Under the pieces are notes generated by a model, which was not told where the DNA came from, searched no databases, and saw only the letters and a list, made by a program, of their open reading frames with translations. This document shows positions 16,179-24,098 of a stretch of DNA of 27,190 bases, one piece after another (the first letter of the stretch is position 1; each line of letters begins with the position of its first letter). The stretch comes from JACMNW01 sp043721855 (GTDB taxonomy: Bacteria > Pseudomonadota > Alphaproteobacteria > Rhodobacterales > Rhodobacteraceae). Location of the stretch: assembly GCA_043721855.1 (NCBI GenBank), contig JAYSPY010000044.1:1-27190 (forward strand), read 5' to 3'. A program made the position numbers and the translations under genes.

Positions 16179-16625
16179 ATGCCCATTTCCACGCCGCTAA
16201 CCTTGATCCTTGTCGTGATCGCAGGTGCCGCACTTGCCACCCAAGCCCCGATAAACGGCGCACTTGGGCGCAGTTTGGGCAGCCCGGTTGCGGCGGCGGC
16301 GGTGTCTTTTGCGGTGGGCTTGATCGTGCTGGTTGCGATCACGCTGCTGACTGCCGGGCCGCAAACCTTTGCCAAGGTCGCAAGCACGCCCGGGTGGCAG
16401 TTGCTGGGCGGGCTGTTGGGCGCGTTTTACGTGTCCGCCGTGCTGTGGGGCGTGTCAACTTTGGGGGTGCTGTCGGCGATGGCGGCGCTGATCCTGGGGC
16501 AGATGGCGGCGGCCTTGCTGTTGGATAGCAACGGCCTGTTGGGCTTGCCCGTGCAGGCCCTGACGCCGCAACGCATTACGGCGGCAGGGTTGGTTGCGGC
16601 GGGCTTGGTATTGTCGCGGTTCTAG
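16179..16625 (+). CDS. DMT-superfamily transporter of the YdcZ/DUF606 type
   Basis: This 148-residue inner-membrane protein has about five hydrophobic segments. The first segment (residues 1-40, LILVVIAGAALATQAPINGALGRSLGSP) and GAFYVSAVLWGVSTLGVLSAMAALILGQM are typical of the DUF606/YdcZ branch of the drug/metabolite transporter superfamily, small half-sized carriers that probably dimerise. The substrate is unknown. ATG 16179 has GAAAGG eight bases upstream. An in-frame ATG nine codons earlier (16152) has no better site. It diverges from the HDAC-like gene by 161 bases. Confidence 0.82.
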   Translation: MPISTPLTLILVVIAGAALATQAPINGALGRSLGSPVAAAAVSFAVGLIVLVAITLLTAGPQTFAKVASTPGWQLLGGLLGAFYVSAVLWGVSTLGVLSAMAALILGQMAAALLLDSNGLLGLPVQALTPQRITAAGLVAAGLVLSRF

Positions 16626-16639
16626 CGGCGCTGCCTGCC

Positions 16640-16879
16640 TTAAAGCGACTTTGGTGCGATGCGGTAGCTGCCTTCGGGCAGGTTCAGGGCTGCGGTAAGA
16701 TCGGCCACTTGCGCCAGCGACAGGGTCAGGCGTAGCAGCGTATCACTGCGCGGGTCCAGTTGCGTGACGGTGACGCAATCTTCAAACGCTTCGATGATCA
16801 CGTCCTCTTGCAAAGGTATGCCACCCTCATCAACGAGGGTGATCACGGTGGCGTCAAAATCGTGCTCGATGGTGAACAT
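16640..16879 (-). CDS. Small conserved hypothetical protein
   Basis: This is a 79-residue acidic soluble protein (MFTIEHDFDATVITLVDEGG at the start). I recall near-identical small proteins from other Rhodobacterales, but no domain name or function. Its beta-rich N-terminal half and the FEDCVTVTQLDPRSDTLLRLTLSL stretch suggest a small mixed fold. I chose ATG 16877-16879. A longer frame exists to 16909 but has no ribosome site and departs from the remembered start. The gene is convergent with the transporter gene, ending 14 bases after its stop, and diverges from the M48 peptidase. Confidence 0.65.
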   Translation of the reverse strand: MFTIEHDFDATVITLVDEGGIPLQEDVIIEAFEDCVTVTQLDPRSDTLLRLTLSLAQVADLTAALNLPEGSYRIAPKSL

Positions 16880-17014
16880 TGCGCAAGGGTAGGCCGGGGC
16901 GCGGCCCATCTCAACCCCTATGCGGGATTTGCGGTGAACTTGCTGTGAACGGCGTCGTCTTTGCTGCGATCTCTGCTAAGCTGTATGGCACACGACAATG
17001 GTTAAGGGCTGGCA

Positions 17015-17743
17015 ATGCGGGGAAAAATGGGTCTGGCAGCGCTGCTGGTGTTGACAGGGTGTGCCGATCTTTACGGGGAGGCAAACAGTCGGGCAAACAG
17101 TTCTGGCAACTTTGCTATGGCCGCACCGGCGGGGCCGGCGGCAGCGGCGCAACAGGCGGTGGAAAGCTTTGTCACGGTGATCGGGCGGGTGGAACCGGTG
17201 GCCGAAAATCTGTGCCGCGCCCGCACTCGCGGGGTGAATTGCGACATCCAGATTTATGTTGATGCCCGCGCAAGCCAGCCGCCCAACGCCTTTCAGACGG
17301 TGGATAAAACCGGCCGGCCCATCGTGGTGTTCAGCATCGCGCTGATTGCGGGGGCAGGCAATGCCGACGAGATTGCGTTCGTCATGGGGCATGAGGCGTC
17401 GCACCACATCCTGGGCCATATTCCGAAACGCGCCGAAAGCGCGCAAACCACTGCCGTTCTGGCCGCCGTGTTGGCGCAATCTGCCGGGGCGGGGCCGGTT
17501 GAGGTGCGCGATGCCACAAGGTTTGGCGCAGAACTTGGCGCGCGCCGCTATTCCAAGGATTTCGAGCTGGAGGCGGATGCACTCGGCACAGAAATTGCAC
17601 TGCTTGCGGGCTATGATCCGGTGCGCGGAGCTGCGTTCTTTTCGCGCCTGCCAGACCCCGGCGACCAATTTTTGGGCAGCCACCCCCCGAATGCACAACG
17701 CCAGGAGGTGGTGCGCCAAACGGCGGCAAGGCTGCTAAGATAG
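17015..17743 (+). CDS. M48-family metallopeptidase lipoprotein
   Basis: This 242-residue zinc peptidase belongs to the M48 (BepA/Oma1/LoiP-like) family. A lipoprotein signal peptide ends in LVLTGC, with the lipidated Cys at C16, so it should be membrane-anchored on the periplasmic side. The zinc motif HExxH is H126-E127-A-S-H130. The downstream Glu ligand is in FELEADALG near residue 186, and GSHPPNAQR near 222 is the conserved C-terminal His-Pro-Pro block. Residues 30-50 are a low-complexity Ala/Pro linker. By family, it probably helps quality control of outer-membrane or envelope proteins; that role is inferred. The start ATG follows the sequence GGCA without a strong ribosome site. Confidence 0.87.
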   Translation: MRGKMGLAALLVLTGCADLYGEANSRANSSGNFAMAAPAGPAAAAQQAVESFVTVIGRVEPVAENLCRARTRGVNCDIQIYVDARASQPPNAFQTVDKTGRPIVVFSIALIAGAGNADEIAFVMGHEASHHILGHIPKRAESAQTTAVLAAVLAQSAGAGPVEVRDATRFGAELGARRYSKDFELEADALGTEIALLAGYDPVRGAAFFSRLPDPGDQFLGSHPPNAQRQEVVRQTAARLLR

Positions 17744-17747
17744 CGGC

Positions 17748-17768
17748 TTCCTTTTCGCCCAAATACTC
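17748..17768 (-). repeat. Copy 1 of a 21-bp intergenic repeat (inverted orientation)
   Basis: Read on the minus strand, this is GAGTATTTGGGCGAAAAGGA plus one A, identical to two plus-strand copies near 20008 and 20092. It starts five bases after the M48 gene stop. I associate GAGTATTT-type intergenic repeats with Rhodobacteraceae genomes from memory; their function is not known to me. Confidence 0.75.
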
Positions 17769-17850
17769 ATCTTTCTTGTCCTCCTTGCCCAGCTTTTCCC
17801 TGGATGAAGCGCGTTTGCGCCGTTACAGTTTGCCAAAACGGGGGCGGAAT

Positions 17851-18210
17851 ATGGCGTGGTTGAAGGCAGAGGTGATGCGCATTGGCAATACCGCGCGCTG
17901 GTCTTGGCAGGGGTGGTGTGCTGCTTGGGCATCCGAGAAATCCATTCGACAGTGGAGCGTGGTCAACATCCTGTCGGCGCTGCTGGCGTTGGGGCTTGAT
18001 TTGACCGGGGGCGAGCGGGCGTTGATTTTGGCGCTTGGCCTGTTGGTGCTGGCGGCCGAAGTGATCAACACAGCACTGGAAGACACGGTGGATTACATTT
18101 CGACCGACCAAAACCCGAGGGCGGGCAAGATCAAGGATTGCGGATCGGCGGTGGTGGCGATCACCGCAATCGCCGGCGGCGTGGCTTGGCTGGCGATTTT
18201 GTGGGGCTGA
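17851..18210 (+). CDS. dgkA: Diacylglycerol kinase (prokaryotic DgkA)
   Basis: This 119-residue integral-membrane enzyme recycles diacylglycerol to phosphatidic acid with ATP. It has an N-terminal amphipathic helix with NTARWSWQGW, three membrane helices, and the catalytic motif AAEVINTALEDTVD, where E70, N73 and E77 match the conserved acidic and Asn residues of the family. KIKDCGSAVVAI follows as the third-helix motif. I chose ATG 17851, preceded by GGGGCGG; the frame extends upstream to 17776, but homologues start near here. The gene lies 107 bases after the M48 peptidase, with the 21-bp repeat between them, and may have its own promoter. Confidence 0.92.
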   Translation: MAWLKAEVMRIGNTARWSWQGWCAAWASEKSIRQWSVVNILSALLALGLDLTGGERALILALGLLVLAAEVINTALEDTVDYISTDQNPRAGKIKDCGSAVVAITAIAGGVAWLAILWG

Positions 18211-18233
18211 TCAGGCGGGACGCAGGCCCAGGT

Positions 18234-18444
18234 TTATTTGCCGCGCTTTTGTCTGCGCACATGCATCCAATACAGCAGCGGCGCCAAGATCTGATCATAC
18301 AGCGTCACTGCCGCCGCGTTGATAAAGCGCCGCCCTTACAGGCGCGTCGCTGGCCTGAATCGCCGCCCGGATTTTTGGCGTCGTCGTTGCCCTCGCCACT
18401 GTCCTCGAACCAGTGGCGGACAATGGCTCGATTGTGAAGATGGA
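18234..18444 (-). pseudogene. Decayed remnant of a C-terminal coding region
   Basis: This lies in the gap 18211-18555, which holds no intact gene. A minus-strand frame ending in TAA (18234-18236) encodes a 33-residue tail reading INAAAVTLYDQILAPLLYWM and then basic residues, which looks like the end of a real protein. Its frame is stopped just upstream. A neighbouring frame (open down from 18444) continues with plausible coding text (KIRAAIQASDAPVRAAL), so a one-base shift would join the two. The LAPLLYWM-type ending faintly recalls the C-terminal helix of TetR regulators, but I cannot support that. The rest of the gap shows nothing else. Confidence 0.35.
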
Positions 18445-18555
18445 TCAGCGTGCGCGCACCCCATTCCTAATGTCCCTCAGAACCGATCTTGCCATGAAAA
18501 ACGCGGATCGCCGAGTGTCTATGTGATCATCCGGGATGGAACAAGTAGGTCAGTC

Positions 18556-19953
18556 TCACCCAACCCGCCCCCATAAATCATAGTCGCCCGCTTCCTCTAC
18601 TGTCACCGATACAATATCCCCCGGCAGCAATTCCTCAAAACCCGCATCAATGAACAAATTCCCGTCAATTTCTGGTGCATCCGATTTGGTGCGGCAGGTG
18701 GCACCTTCGGCGTCTACTTCGTCGACGATTACCTCTATCATGCGGCCAACTTTTTGAGCCAGTTTTGCCTCGGAAATCGCCTGCGCCTTTGCCATAAACC
18801 GATCCCAGCGGTCTTGTTTCACTTCATCCGCCACATGGTCTGGCAGGGCGTTTGACCGTGCCCCGGCGACGTTTTCGTATTGGAAGCAGCCGACGCGGTC
18901 CAGTTGCGCGTCGTCCATCCAATCCAGCAAGGTTTGAAACTCGGCCTCCGTTTCGCCCGGATAGCCGACGATGAAGGTCGAGCGCAGGGTGATATCGGGG
19001 CAAATATCCCGCCATGCGGCGATTTCGTCCAGGGTCCGCGCGGCGGCGGCGGGGCGGGCCATGCGGCGCAGAACGCCCGGATCGGCGTGTTGGAACGGGA
19101 TGTCGAGATAGGGCAGGATCAGCCCATCCGCCATCAGCGGGATCAGGTTTCGCACATGCGGGTAAGGGTAGACGTAGTGCAGGCGCACCCATGCGCCGAG
19201 CGATCCCAGATCGCGGGCAAGATCGGTGATATGGGCGCGGTGGCCGCGGTCGGTCGCGTGCTTGATATCGACGCCGTAGGCAGAGGTATCTTGGCTGATC
19301 ACCAGCAATTCGCGAACCCCGGCCTGCACCAGCTTTTCAGCTTCGCGCAGCACTGCGAAAGCGGGGCGGGATTGCAGTTTGCCGCGCATATCGGGGATAA
19401 TGCAGAATTTGCAGGCGTGATTGCAGCCTTCAGAAATCTTGAGGTAGCTGTAATGGCGCGGGGTCAGCGTGACGGCAGAGGCGGGCAAAAGGTCGATGAA
19501 CGGGTCGGGTTTGGCGGGCACGGCCTTGTGCACGGCATCCAGAACCGACTCGTATTGATGCGGGCCGGTGACGGCCAGAACCTTTGGGTGTGCGCCGGTG
19601 ATATATTGCGGATCCGCCCCCAGACAACCCGTCACGATGACCCGGCCATTGGCGGCCAGCGCCTCGCCGATGGCTTCCAGCGACTCGGCTTTTGCGCTGT
19701 CAAGAAAGCCGCAGGTGTTGACGATGACGGCGTCAGCCCCGGCGTAATCGGGGGAAATGGCGTAGCCTTCGGCGCGAAGGCGGGTCAGGATGCGTTCGCT
19801 GTCAACCAGAGCTTTCGGGCAGCCAAGGCTGACCATCCCGATGGTGGGCTGGCCGGGTCTGTTGGCAGGGGCACCTTCGGCGTTCCGAAACGTGGGTTTC
19901 GGGGCGAGGTCAGGGCGGCGGTCAGGGCGGGGGTTGGGCAGATTTTGCGTCAT
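18556..19953 (-). CDS. rimO: Ribosomal protein uS12 methylthiotransferase RimO
   Basis: This 465-residue radical-SAM enzyme attaches a methylthio group to an Asp of ribosomal protein S12. The N-terminal MTTase domain carries three Fe-S cysteines in GMVSLGCPKALVDSE, VNTCGFLDSAK and VTGCLGA. The radical-SAM cluster motif CxxxCxxC is CNHACKFC in ISEGCNHACKFCIIP, and a TRAM-like domain closes the protein (VEEAGDYDLWGRVG). The LGCPKALVDSER text separates RimO from the tRNA enzyme MiaB. The first 35 residues (Pro- and Arg-rich) are a non-conserved lead before TIGMVSLGCPK. A start nearer residue 35 is possible, but no Met lies there. It is the last gene before a repeat-rich gap on its upstream side. 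Confidence 0.95.
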   Translation of the reverse strand: MTQNLPNPRPDRRPDLAPKPTFRNAEGAPANRPGQPTIGMVSLGCPKALVDSERILTRLRAEGYAISPDYAGADAVIVNTCGFLDSAKAESLEAIGEALAANGRVIVTGCLGADPQYITGAHPKVLAVTGPHQYESVLDAVHKAVPAKPDPFIDLLPASAVTLTPRHYSYLKISEGCNHACKFCIIPDMRGKLQSRPAFAVLREAEKLVQAGVRELLVISQDTSAYGVDIKHATDRGHRAHITDLARDLGSLGAWVRLHYVYPYPHVRNLIPLMADGLILPYLDIPFQHADPGVLRRMARPAAAARTLDEIAAWRDICPDITLRSTFIVGYPGETEAEFQTLLDWMDDAQLDRVGCFQYENVAGARSNALPDHVADEVKQDRWDRFMAKAQAISEAKLAQKVGRMIEVIVDEVDAEGATCRTKSDAPEIDGNLFIDAGFEELLPGDIVSVTVEEAGDYDLWGRVG

Positions 19954-19970
19954 GGCGGGCGGTATACTCT

Positions 19971-20033
19971 GGATGGGGGGCTTGGGGGAAGGGGGTGCCA
20001 GGAAAGGGAGTATTTGGGCGAAAAGGAAATGGA
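19971..20033 (+). repeat. First unit of an imperfect direct repeat containing copy 2 of the 21-bp element
   Basis: A G-rich lead (GGATGGGGGG at about 19972), CCAGGAAAG at 19998-20006, and the core GAGTATTTGGGCGAAAAGGA beginning at 20008 recur at a constant offset of 84 bases. The core plus AATGGA is identical in both units (20008-20033 and 20092-20117). Confidence 0.8.
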
Positions 20034-20054
20034 CGAACGGGCATCAGTTGGATG

Positions 20055-20117
20055 CGATTGGGGGGATTGGAAGAAGGGGGGCCAGGAAAGCGAGTATTTG
20101 GGCGAAAAGGAAATGGA
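20055..20117 (+). repeat. Second unit of the same direct repeat (copy 3 of the 21-bp element)
   Basis: CCAGGAAAG at 20082-20090 and the core from 20092 lie exactly 84 bases after the first unit. The G-rich lead is similar but not identical. The arrangement suggests an old tandem duplication of a segment that includes the intergenic element. Confidence 0.8.
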
Positions 20118-20336
20118 GGAAGAAGCGGATCATGTGGATGCCATGGTGGCTTGGAGGTGAGAGGGTTGGAGCATGTCAATTCTGGTCGTGGGACTATCGA
20201 TGGGTTTTGCAGCGGGTCCAAGTCGGGGTCACCTGCCTCCAGGGTGAGGAAAGCGGCGGCCAATGCGGCGGCTTTGGAGTGGGGGATTATCGAAGTTGGC
20301 GAGGGTGGAGTCCCGCGAATGCGCACCCTGCAGCGG

Positions 20337-20428
20337 GGTTGTGGCGGCGGGAGTGCGGCGCGCGGGGTTGTGGCGGCGGGGTTGTGGCGGCGGGAGTGCG
20401 GCGGCGCGTGTGCGGGGCGGGAGTGCGG
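20337..20428 (+). repeat. GC-rich degenerate tandem array
   Basis: GGTTGTGGCGGCGGG occurs three times (20337-20351, 20366-20380, 20380-20394) and GGGAGTGCGG three times (20349, 20392, 20419), interleaved. The unit spacing is irregular. The strand is strongly G-rich with many GGG runs, so quadruplex formation on the plus strand is conceivable. It lies 100 bases downstream of the efp stop. Confidence 0.75.
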
Positions 20429-20525
20429 GGGCGGGGTTTTGGGCTGCAAAAACCGGGCGGGTTGGGCCGGCCTTGCTGATTGGTAAAGCGCTGGTTGGGC
20501 GGTTCCAGACTGGCGTGTAGATGCC

Positions 20526-21092
20526 TCAAGACCTTGCGCGTTCCACATAGGAATTATCTTCGGTCGATATCACGATCTTGGTGCCGGTGCTGATATGCGG
20601 GGGCACCATAACGCGCAGGCCGTTCGACAGGATTGCCGGCTTGTAGCTTGATGATGCGGTTTGCCCTTTCATCACCGGTTCGGTTTCAACGATTTCAACG
20701 GTGACTTTCATCGGCAGTTCGATCGCGATGGCCATGCCCTGATGGGTCTTGAGCGATACGCGAATGCCGTCGACCAAGAACACCTTTTGATCGCCGATCA
20801 CATCGCCTGAAACGGCGATCTGTTCATAGCTGTTGGGTTCCATGAAATGGAAACCTTCGCCGTCTTCATACAGAAAATCATAGTCGCTGTCATCGACCTG
20901 GGCCTTTTCCACCTGTTCCGTGGTGCGCCAGCGTTCAGATACTTTCACGCCGTCCGAAATGCGGCGCATGTCGATCTGGGTGGTGGGTGTGCCTTTGCCG
21001 GGGTGAAAATTCTCGGCCGTCAGAACGACATACAGACGCCCGTCCAGATCAACTACATTTCCCTTGCGCAGGCTGGACGCGATGACTTTCAC
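20526..21092 (-). CDS. efp: Translation elongation factor P
   Basis: EF-P is a 188-residue three-domain beta protein that binds between the P and E sites of the ribosome and relieves stalling at polyproline. Domain I starts MKVIASSLRKGNVVDLDGRLYVV, and the loop HPGKGT carries Lys33, the residue lysylated by EpmA. Domain III ends with the VPPHISTGTKIVISTEDNSYVERA block typical of EF-P. The start codon is GTG (21090-21092), with AAGGAAG about six bases before it. The modifying enzyme gene epmA lies divergently 103 bases away, so the pair can share a control region. Length and composition are ordinary. Confidence 0.95.
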   Translation of the reverse strand: MKVIASSLRKGNVVDLDGRLYVVLTAENFHPGKGTPTTQIDMRRISDGVKVSERWRTTEQVEKAQVDDSDYDFLYEDGEGFHFMEPNSYEQIAVSGDVIGDQKVFLVDGIRVSLKTHQGMAIAIELPMKVTVEIVETEPVMKGQTASSSYKPAILSNGLRVMVPPHISTGTKIVISTEDNSYVERARS

Positions 21093-21195
21093 GGAAGCTT
21101 CCTTGTGATAGATGGGCGCGCCCGGTAAAGGCAGCGCAGTTGCCTGTGGGCCTAGCCTATCAATGCAGAAATCTCCAGCCGAAAGCCGTGATCAG

Positions 21196-22266
21196 ATGAC
21201 AAGCCGCCGTTATGATGCCGCATCGCCATGGTGGACGCCTGCCGTGCATGCCGACCGGCGCCCCTTGCTGTTGGCGCGCAACCGTATTCAGGCGGGCTTG
21301 CGGGGATATCTGGCGGATGACGGGTTTATTGAGGTGGACCCCGCAGCCTTGCAGGTATCGCCGGGCAATGAGGCGCATTTGCACGGCTTTGCCACGCAAG
21401 CCATCGGCAATGACGGTGTGGCACGGCCGATGTATCTGCACACCTCGCCGGAATTTGCGATGAAAAAGCTGTTGGCGGCGGGCGAGGTGCGGATCGCATC
21501 TTTTGCCCATGTCTGGCGCAACCGGGAACGCGGGCCGCTGCATAGCCCGGAATTTACCATGCTGGAATGGTACCGGGTGGGGGAGGCCTATGATCAGTTG
21601 ATGGTCGATTGTGCGGCGATGCTTCGTTTGGCGGCAAAGGCAGCAGGGGCTTTGGTGCTGCGTTACCGCGACAGGGTTTGTGATCCGTTTGTGGAATTTG
21701 AGCGGATCTCTGTGGTGGATGCGTTTCAGCGCTATGCCGGGATTGATCTGCTGGCCAGCATTGCGGCGGATGGATCGACGGACGCTGTGGCGCTTGGGGA
21801 GGCGATGGACCAAGCAGGGATAAAACGCGCGGCCGATGACACGTGGTCAGATATGTTGAGCCGCGCTTTGGTGGAACGGGTCGAGCCGAACCTTGGGCTT
21901 GGCCGTATGACGGTGCTGGACCGCTATCCTGCGGCAGAAGCGGCGCTTGCCCGCCCCGTGGCAGATGATCCGCGCATGGCGGAACGGTTTGAGGTCTACG
22001 CCTGCGGCGTGGAGCTTGCCAATGGGTTTGGCGAATTGACCAATCCGGCCGAACAACGCCGCCGTTTTGGCCTTGAGATGGATGAAAAAGCGCGTGTCTA
22101 TGGCGAGCGGTATCCGCTGGACGAGGATTTTCTGGCTGCCCTGGCGCTGATGCCTGATGCCAGTGGGATAGCGCTTGGGTTTGACCGGCTGGTGATGCTG
22201 GCAACCGGTGCTGCGCGCATTGATGATGTGATCTGGACGCCGGTCGCGGGGGTGTCGCGCGCTTAA
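21196..22266 (+). CDS. epmA: EF-P lysine ligase EpmA
   Basis: EpmA (GenX/PoxA/YjeA) is a class II lysyl-tRNA-synthetase paralogue that attaches lysine to the loop Lys of EF-P. The 356-residue protein lacks the anticodon-binding domain. It opens in the catalytic domain (WWTPAVHADRRPLLLARNRI) and shows FIEVDPAALQVSPGNEAHL, YLHTSPEFAMKKLLAAG, the motif-2 region FAHVWRNRERGPLHSPEFTMLEWYR, and motif 3 near the end (GIALGFDRLVMLATG). ATG 21196 is preferred, with GAAAG ten bases before it. In-frame upstream Met codons (21163 and beyond) have weak sites and non-conserved text. It is divergent from efp. The EpmB aminomutase that makes the beta-lysine donor is not in the window. Confidence 0.93.
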   Translation: MTSRRYDAASPWWTPAVHADRRPLLLARNRIQAGLRGYLADDGFIEVDPAALQVSPGNEAHLHGFATQAIGNDGVARPMYLHTSPEFAMKKLLAAGEVRIASFAHVWRNRERGPLHSPEFTMLEWYRVGEAYDQLMVDCAAMLRLAAKAAGALVLRYRDRVCDPFVEFERISVVDAFQRYAGIDLLASIAADGSTDAVALGEAMDQAGIKRAADDTWSDMLSRALVERVEPNLGLGRMTVLDRYPAAEAALARPVADDPRMAERFEVYACGVELANGFGELTNPAEQRRRFGLEMDEKARVYGERYPLDEDFLAALALMPDASGIALGFDRLVMLATGAARIDDVIWTPVAGVSRA

Positions 22267-22416
22267 TTCTTAGCCATAACGGCCAAATGTGCGGATAAAA
22301 TATGCAGGTCTTGGGCGTTCTTGCGGTAATGCCCCGGCACAGGTGGAGTGTTCGCGTCATACCCAACCTGCCGCGCTATGCCGCAGCAAGACGACACCAC
22401 CCCGAAAAGGCAGTCC

Positions 22417-23001
22417 ATGGCAGACCGGCTATCCATTATTGTTGTGGAAAAAGACCGTGATCGGGCTTTGCTGATTGTCGATGGGCTGGCTGAATTGGGG
22501 GATCACGATATTCAGGTGATTGCCGAAGAAACCGGGCTTGCGCGCAGGGTGGCGGAACGCAACCCCGATCTGGTGTTGATAGATCTGGCCAATCCGTCGC
22601 GCGATGTTCTGGAAGACCTGTCCATAGCGTCGGGTGCGATGGACCGCCCGGTTGCGATGTTCGTGGACCGGTCTGATGCCAGCCTGACCCGTGCGGCGAT
22701 TGAGGCGGGGGTTTCGGCCTATGTGGTGGACGGGCTGCGGGCAGACCGGATCAAACCCATTCTTGATGCGGCGATCGCGCGGTTTCATGTGTTTCAGCGG
22801 ATGCGGGTGGAACTGGCAGCAACAAAGACTGCGCTGGAAGAACGCAAAGTCATAGACCGTGCCAAGGGGATGGTGATGCGTGCCAAAGGCATTGGTGAAG
22901 AACAAGCCTATGCGTTGATCCGAAAGGCAGCGATGGATCAGGGCAAGCGCATCGCCGATGTGGCAGCCGCTTTGGTCACGGCGGCGGATTTGCTGAGATG
23001 A
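22417..23001 (+). CDS. nasT: Nitrate-responsive antiterminator NasT (receiver plus ANTAR)
   Basis: This is a 194-residue RNA-binding antiterminator. Residues 1-115 form a receiver-like domain, with D56 in DLVLIDLANPSRD at the phospho-acceptor place. The usual receiver Lys is replaced in AYVVDGLRAD, as in NasT proteins that respond to NasS binding rather than to phosphorylation. Residues 130-190 form the ANTAR domain (ERKVIDRAKGMVMRAKGIGEEQAYALIRKAAMDQGKRIADVAAALV). By family, NasT is held by NasS without nitrate, then freed to bind paired hairpins in the leader of the nitrate operon. ATG 22417 has GAAAAGG six bases upstream. Its stop overlaps the nasS start (ATGA). Confidence 0.93.
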   Translation: MADRLSIIVVEKDRDRALLIVDGLAELGDHDIQVIAEETGLARRVAERNPDLVLIDLANPSRDVLEDLSIASGAMDRPVAMFVDRSDASLTRAAIEAGVSAYVVDGLRADRIKPILDAAIARFHVFQRMRVELAATKTALEERKVIDRAKGMVMRAKGIGEEQAYALIRKAAMDQGKRIADVAAALVTAADLLR

Positions 23002-24098
23002 CGGTGACTTTGCCCCTTGGGTTCATTCCGTTGGTGGATGCCGCGCCGTTGATTGTGGCAGCCGAGTTTGGCTTTGCCGAAGCCGAGGGTTTGCATCTTG
23101 ATCTGCACCGGGGGGCGTCATGGTCGATGCTGCGCGATATGCTGGATTTCGGGCAGGTGGTGGCAGCACAGATGCTGTCCGTGGTGCCGGTGGCGACGGC
23201 CTTGGGCTTAGGCGGGGGTAAGTCTGCGTTAGAGGCGCCGATGGTGCTGTCGTTGAACGGGCAGGTGATCGGGGTTTCGGGCCGGATTGCCAAGTTGATG
23301 ACAGCGCGTGGCTATGGATTTGATTTCACCGATGCCGCCGCGGCAGGGCGCGCGCTGTACGAGCTTGGCATTCCCTTGCGCATCGGGGTGCCGTTTTTGT
23401 TTTCGATGCATGCCGAGCTTGTGCACTATTGGCTTGGCGGGCTTGGTCTGGCGTCCCCGATTGCGATAAACATTCTGACGGTGCCGCCCGCGCGGATGGC
23501 TGCCGCACTTGGTCAGGATGAAATTGACGCGTTTTGCGTGGGTGAGCCATGGGGAAGTCACGCGGTAGAGGTGGCAGGGGCTGAATTGCTGATGTCTGGC
23601 ACCGCAATCTGGAGCCAAGCCCCTGAAAAGGTATTGGCCACAAGGACAGGGTGGTGCGAAGAGCATCCTGAATTGGCGGGCCGTCTGATCCGCGCAGTTT
23701 GGCGTGCATGCAGGTGGTTGGGGGATGCGTCAAATCACACGACCGCCGCCGAGGTTTTGGGGCGGCCTGCGTTTCTTGATCTGTCGCCTGATCTGCTGGA
23801 TCATGCCTTTTCCGGCCGTATCGTCACATCGCGAAACGGGCGGGAGACGCATGTTGGGCAATTCATCGAATTTCATGCAGGAGCCGCAAATTTTCCGTGG
23901 CGCAGTCAGGGTGCCTGGATAGGCGCTGCCTTGGCGCAGCGATACGGGCTGACCCTTGGGCAGGCAATCGACCGCGCGCGAGCGACGTATCGAAGCGATA
24001 TTTACCGCACGCATCTGGCGGCAGAAGCGGCTGATTTGCCGGCAGCATCTGACAAGGCAGAGGGATTGTCAGCGACACCGACACCCGTGCCATCATAG
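22998..24098 (+). CDS. nasS: Nitrate sensor NasS (cytoplasmic, NrtA-like)
   Basis: This 366-residue protein has the fold of the nitrate-binding protein NrtA, but it begins directly with the mature domain (MTVTLPLGFIPLVDAAPLIV) and has no signal peptide or lipobox, so it stays in the cytoplasm. Blocks shared with the NrtA encoded downstream include GEPWGSHAVEVAG against GEPWNQAAVAKG, and the SPEKVL-like APEKVLATR. It should bind nitrate or nitrite and then release NasT. The ATGA overlap with nasT gives translational coupling and near-equal output, as expected for a sensor/regulator pair. The final 20 residues are Ala/Ser/Thr/Pro-rich and probably disordered. Confidence 0.9.
   Translation: MTVTLPLGFIPLVDAAPLIVAAEFGFAEAEGLHLDLHRGASWSMLRDMLDFGQVVAAQMLSVVPVATALGLGGGKSALEAPMVLSLNGQVIGVSGRIAKLMTARGYGFDFTDAAAAGRALYELGIPLRIGVPFLFSMHAELVHYWLGGLGLASPIAINILTVPPARMAAALGQDEIDAFCVGEPWGSHAVEVAGAELLMSGTAIWSQAPEKVLATRTGWCEEHPELAGRLIRAVWRACRWLGDASNHTTAAEVLGRPAFLDLSPDLLDHAFSGRIVTSRNGRETHVGQFIEFHAGAANFPWRSQGAWIGAALAQRYGLTLGQAIDRARATYRSDIYRTHLAAEAADLPAASDKAEGLSATPTPVPS

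Larger units (their letters stand above)
19954..20525. other. Intergenic gap between rimO and efp with repeats and no gene
   Basis: This 572-bp stretch has long open frames on both strands, but all are low-complexity (Pro/His/Arg-rich or Gly/Arg-rich) and arise from purine-rich or GGC/GCG repeats; I call none a gene. It contains two imperfect direct repeats 84 bp apart and a GC-rich tandem array, listed separately. The rimO promoter must lie at its left end and the efp transcript ends at its right end. Confidence 0.7.

Noticed and set aside
18319..18576. 85-codon plus-strand frame downstream of dgkA
   Set aside because: Arg/Pro-rich text with no ribosome site; it overlaps the rimO end and runs opposite to the more protein-like remnant.
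19922..20548. 208-codon minus-strand frame rich in Pro, His, Arg and Ala
   Set aside because: It is generated by the G-rich repeats on the plus strand, overlaps the starts or ends of two real genes, has no ribosome site, and shows no protein-like composition.
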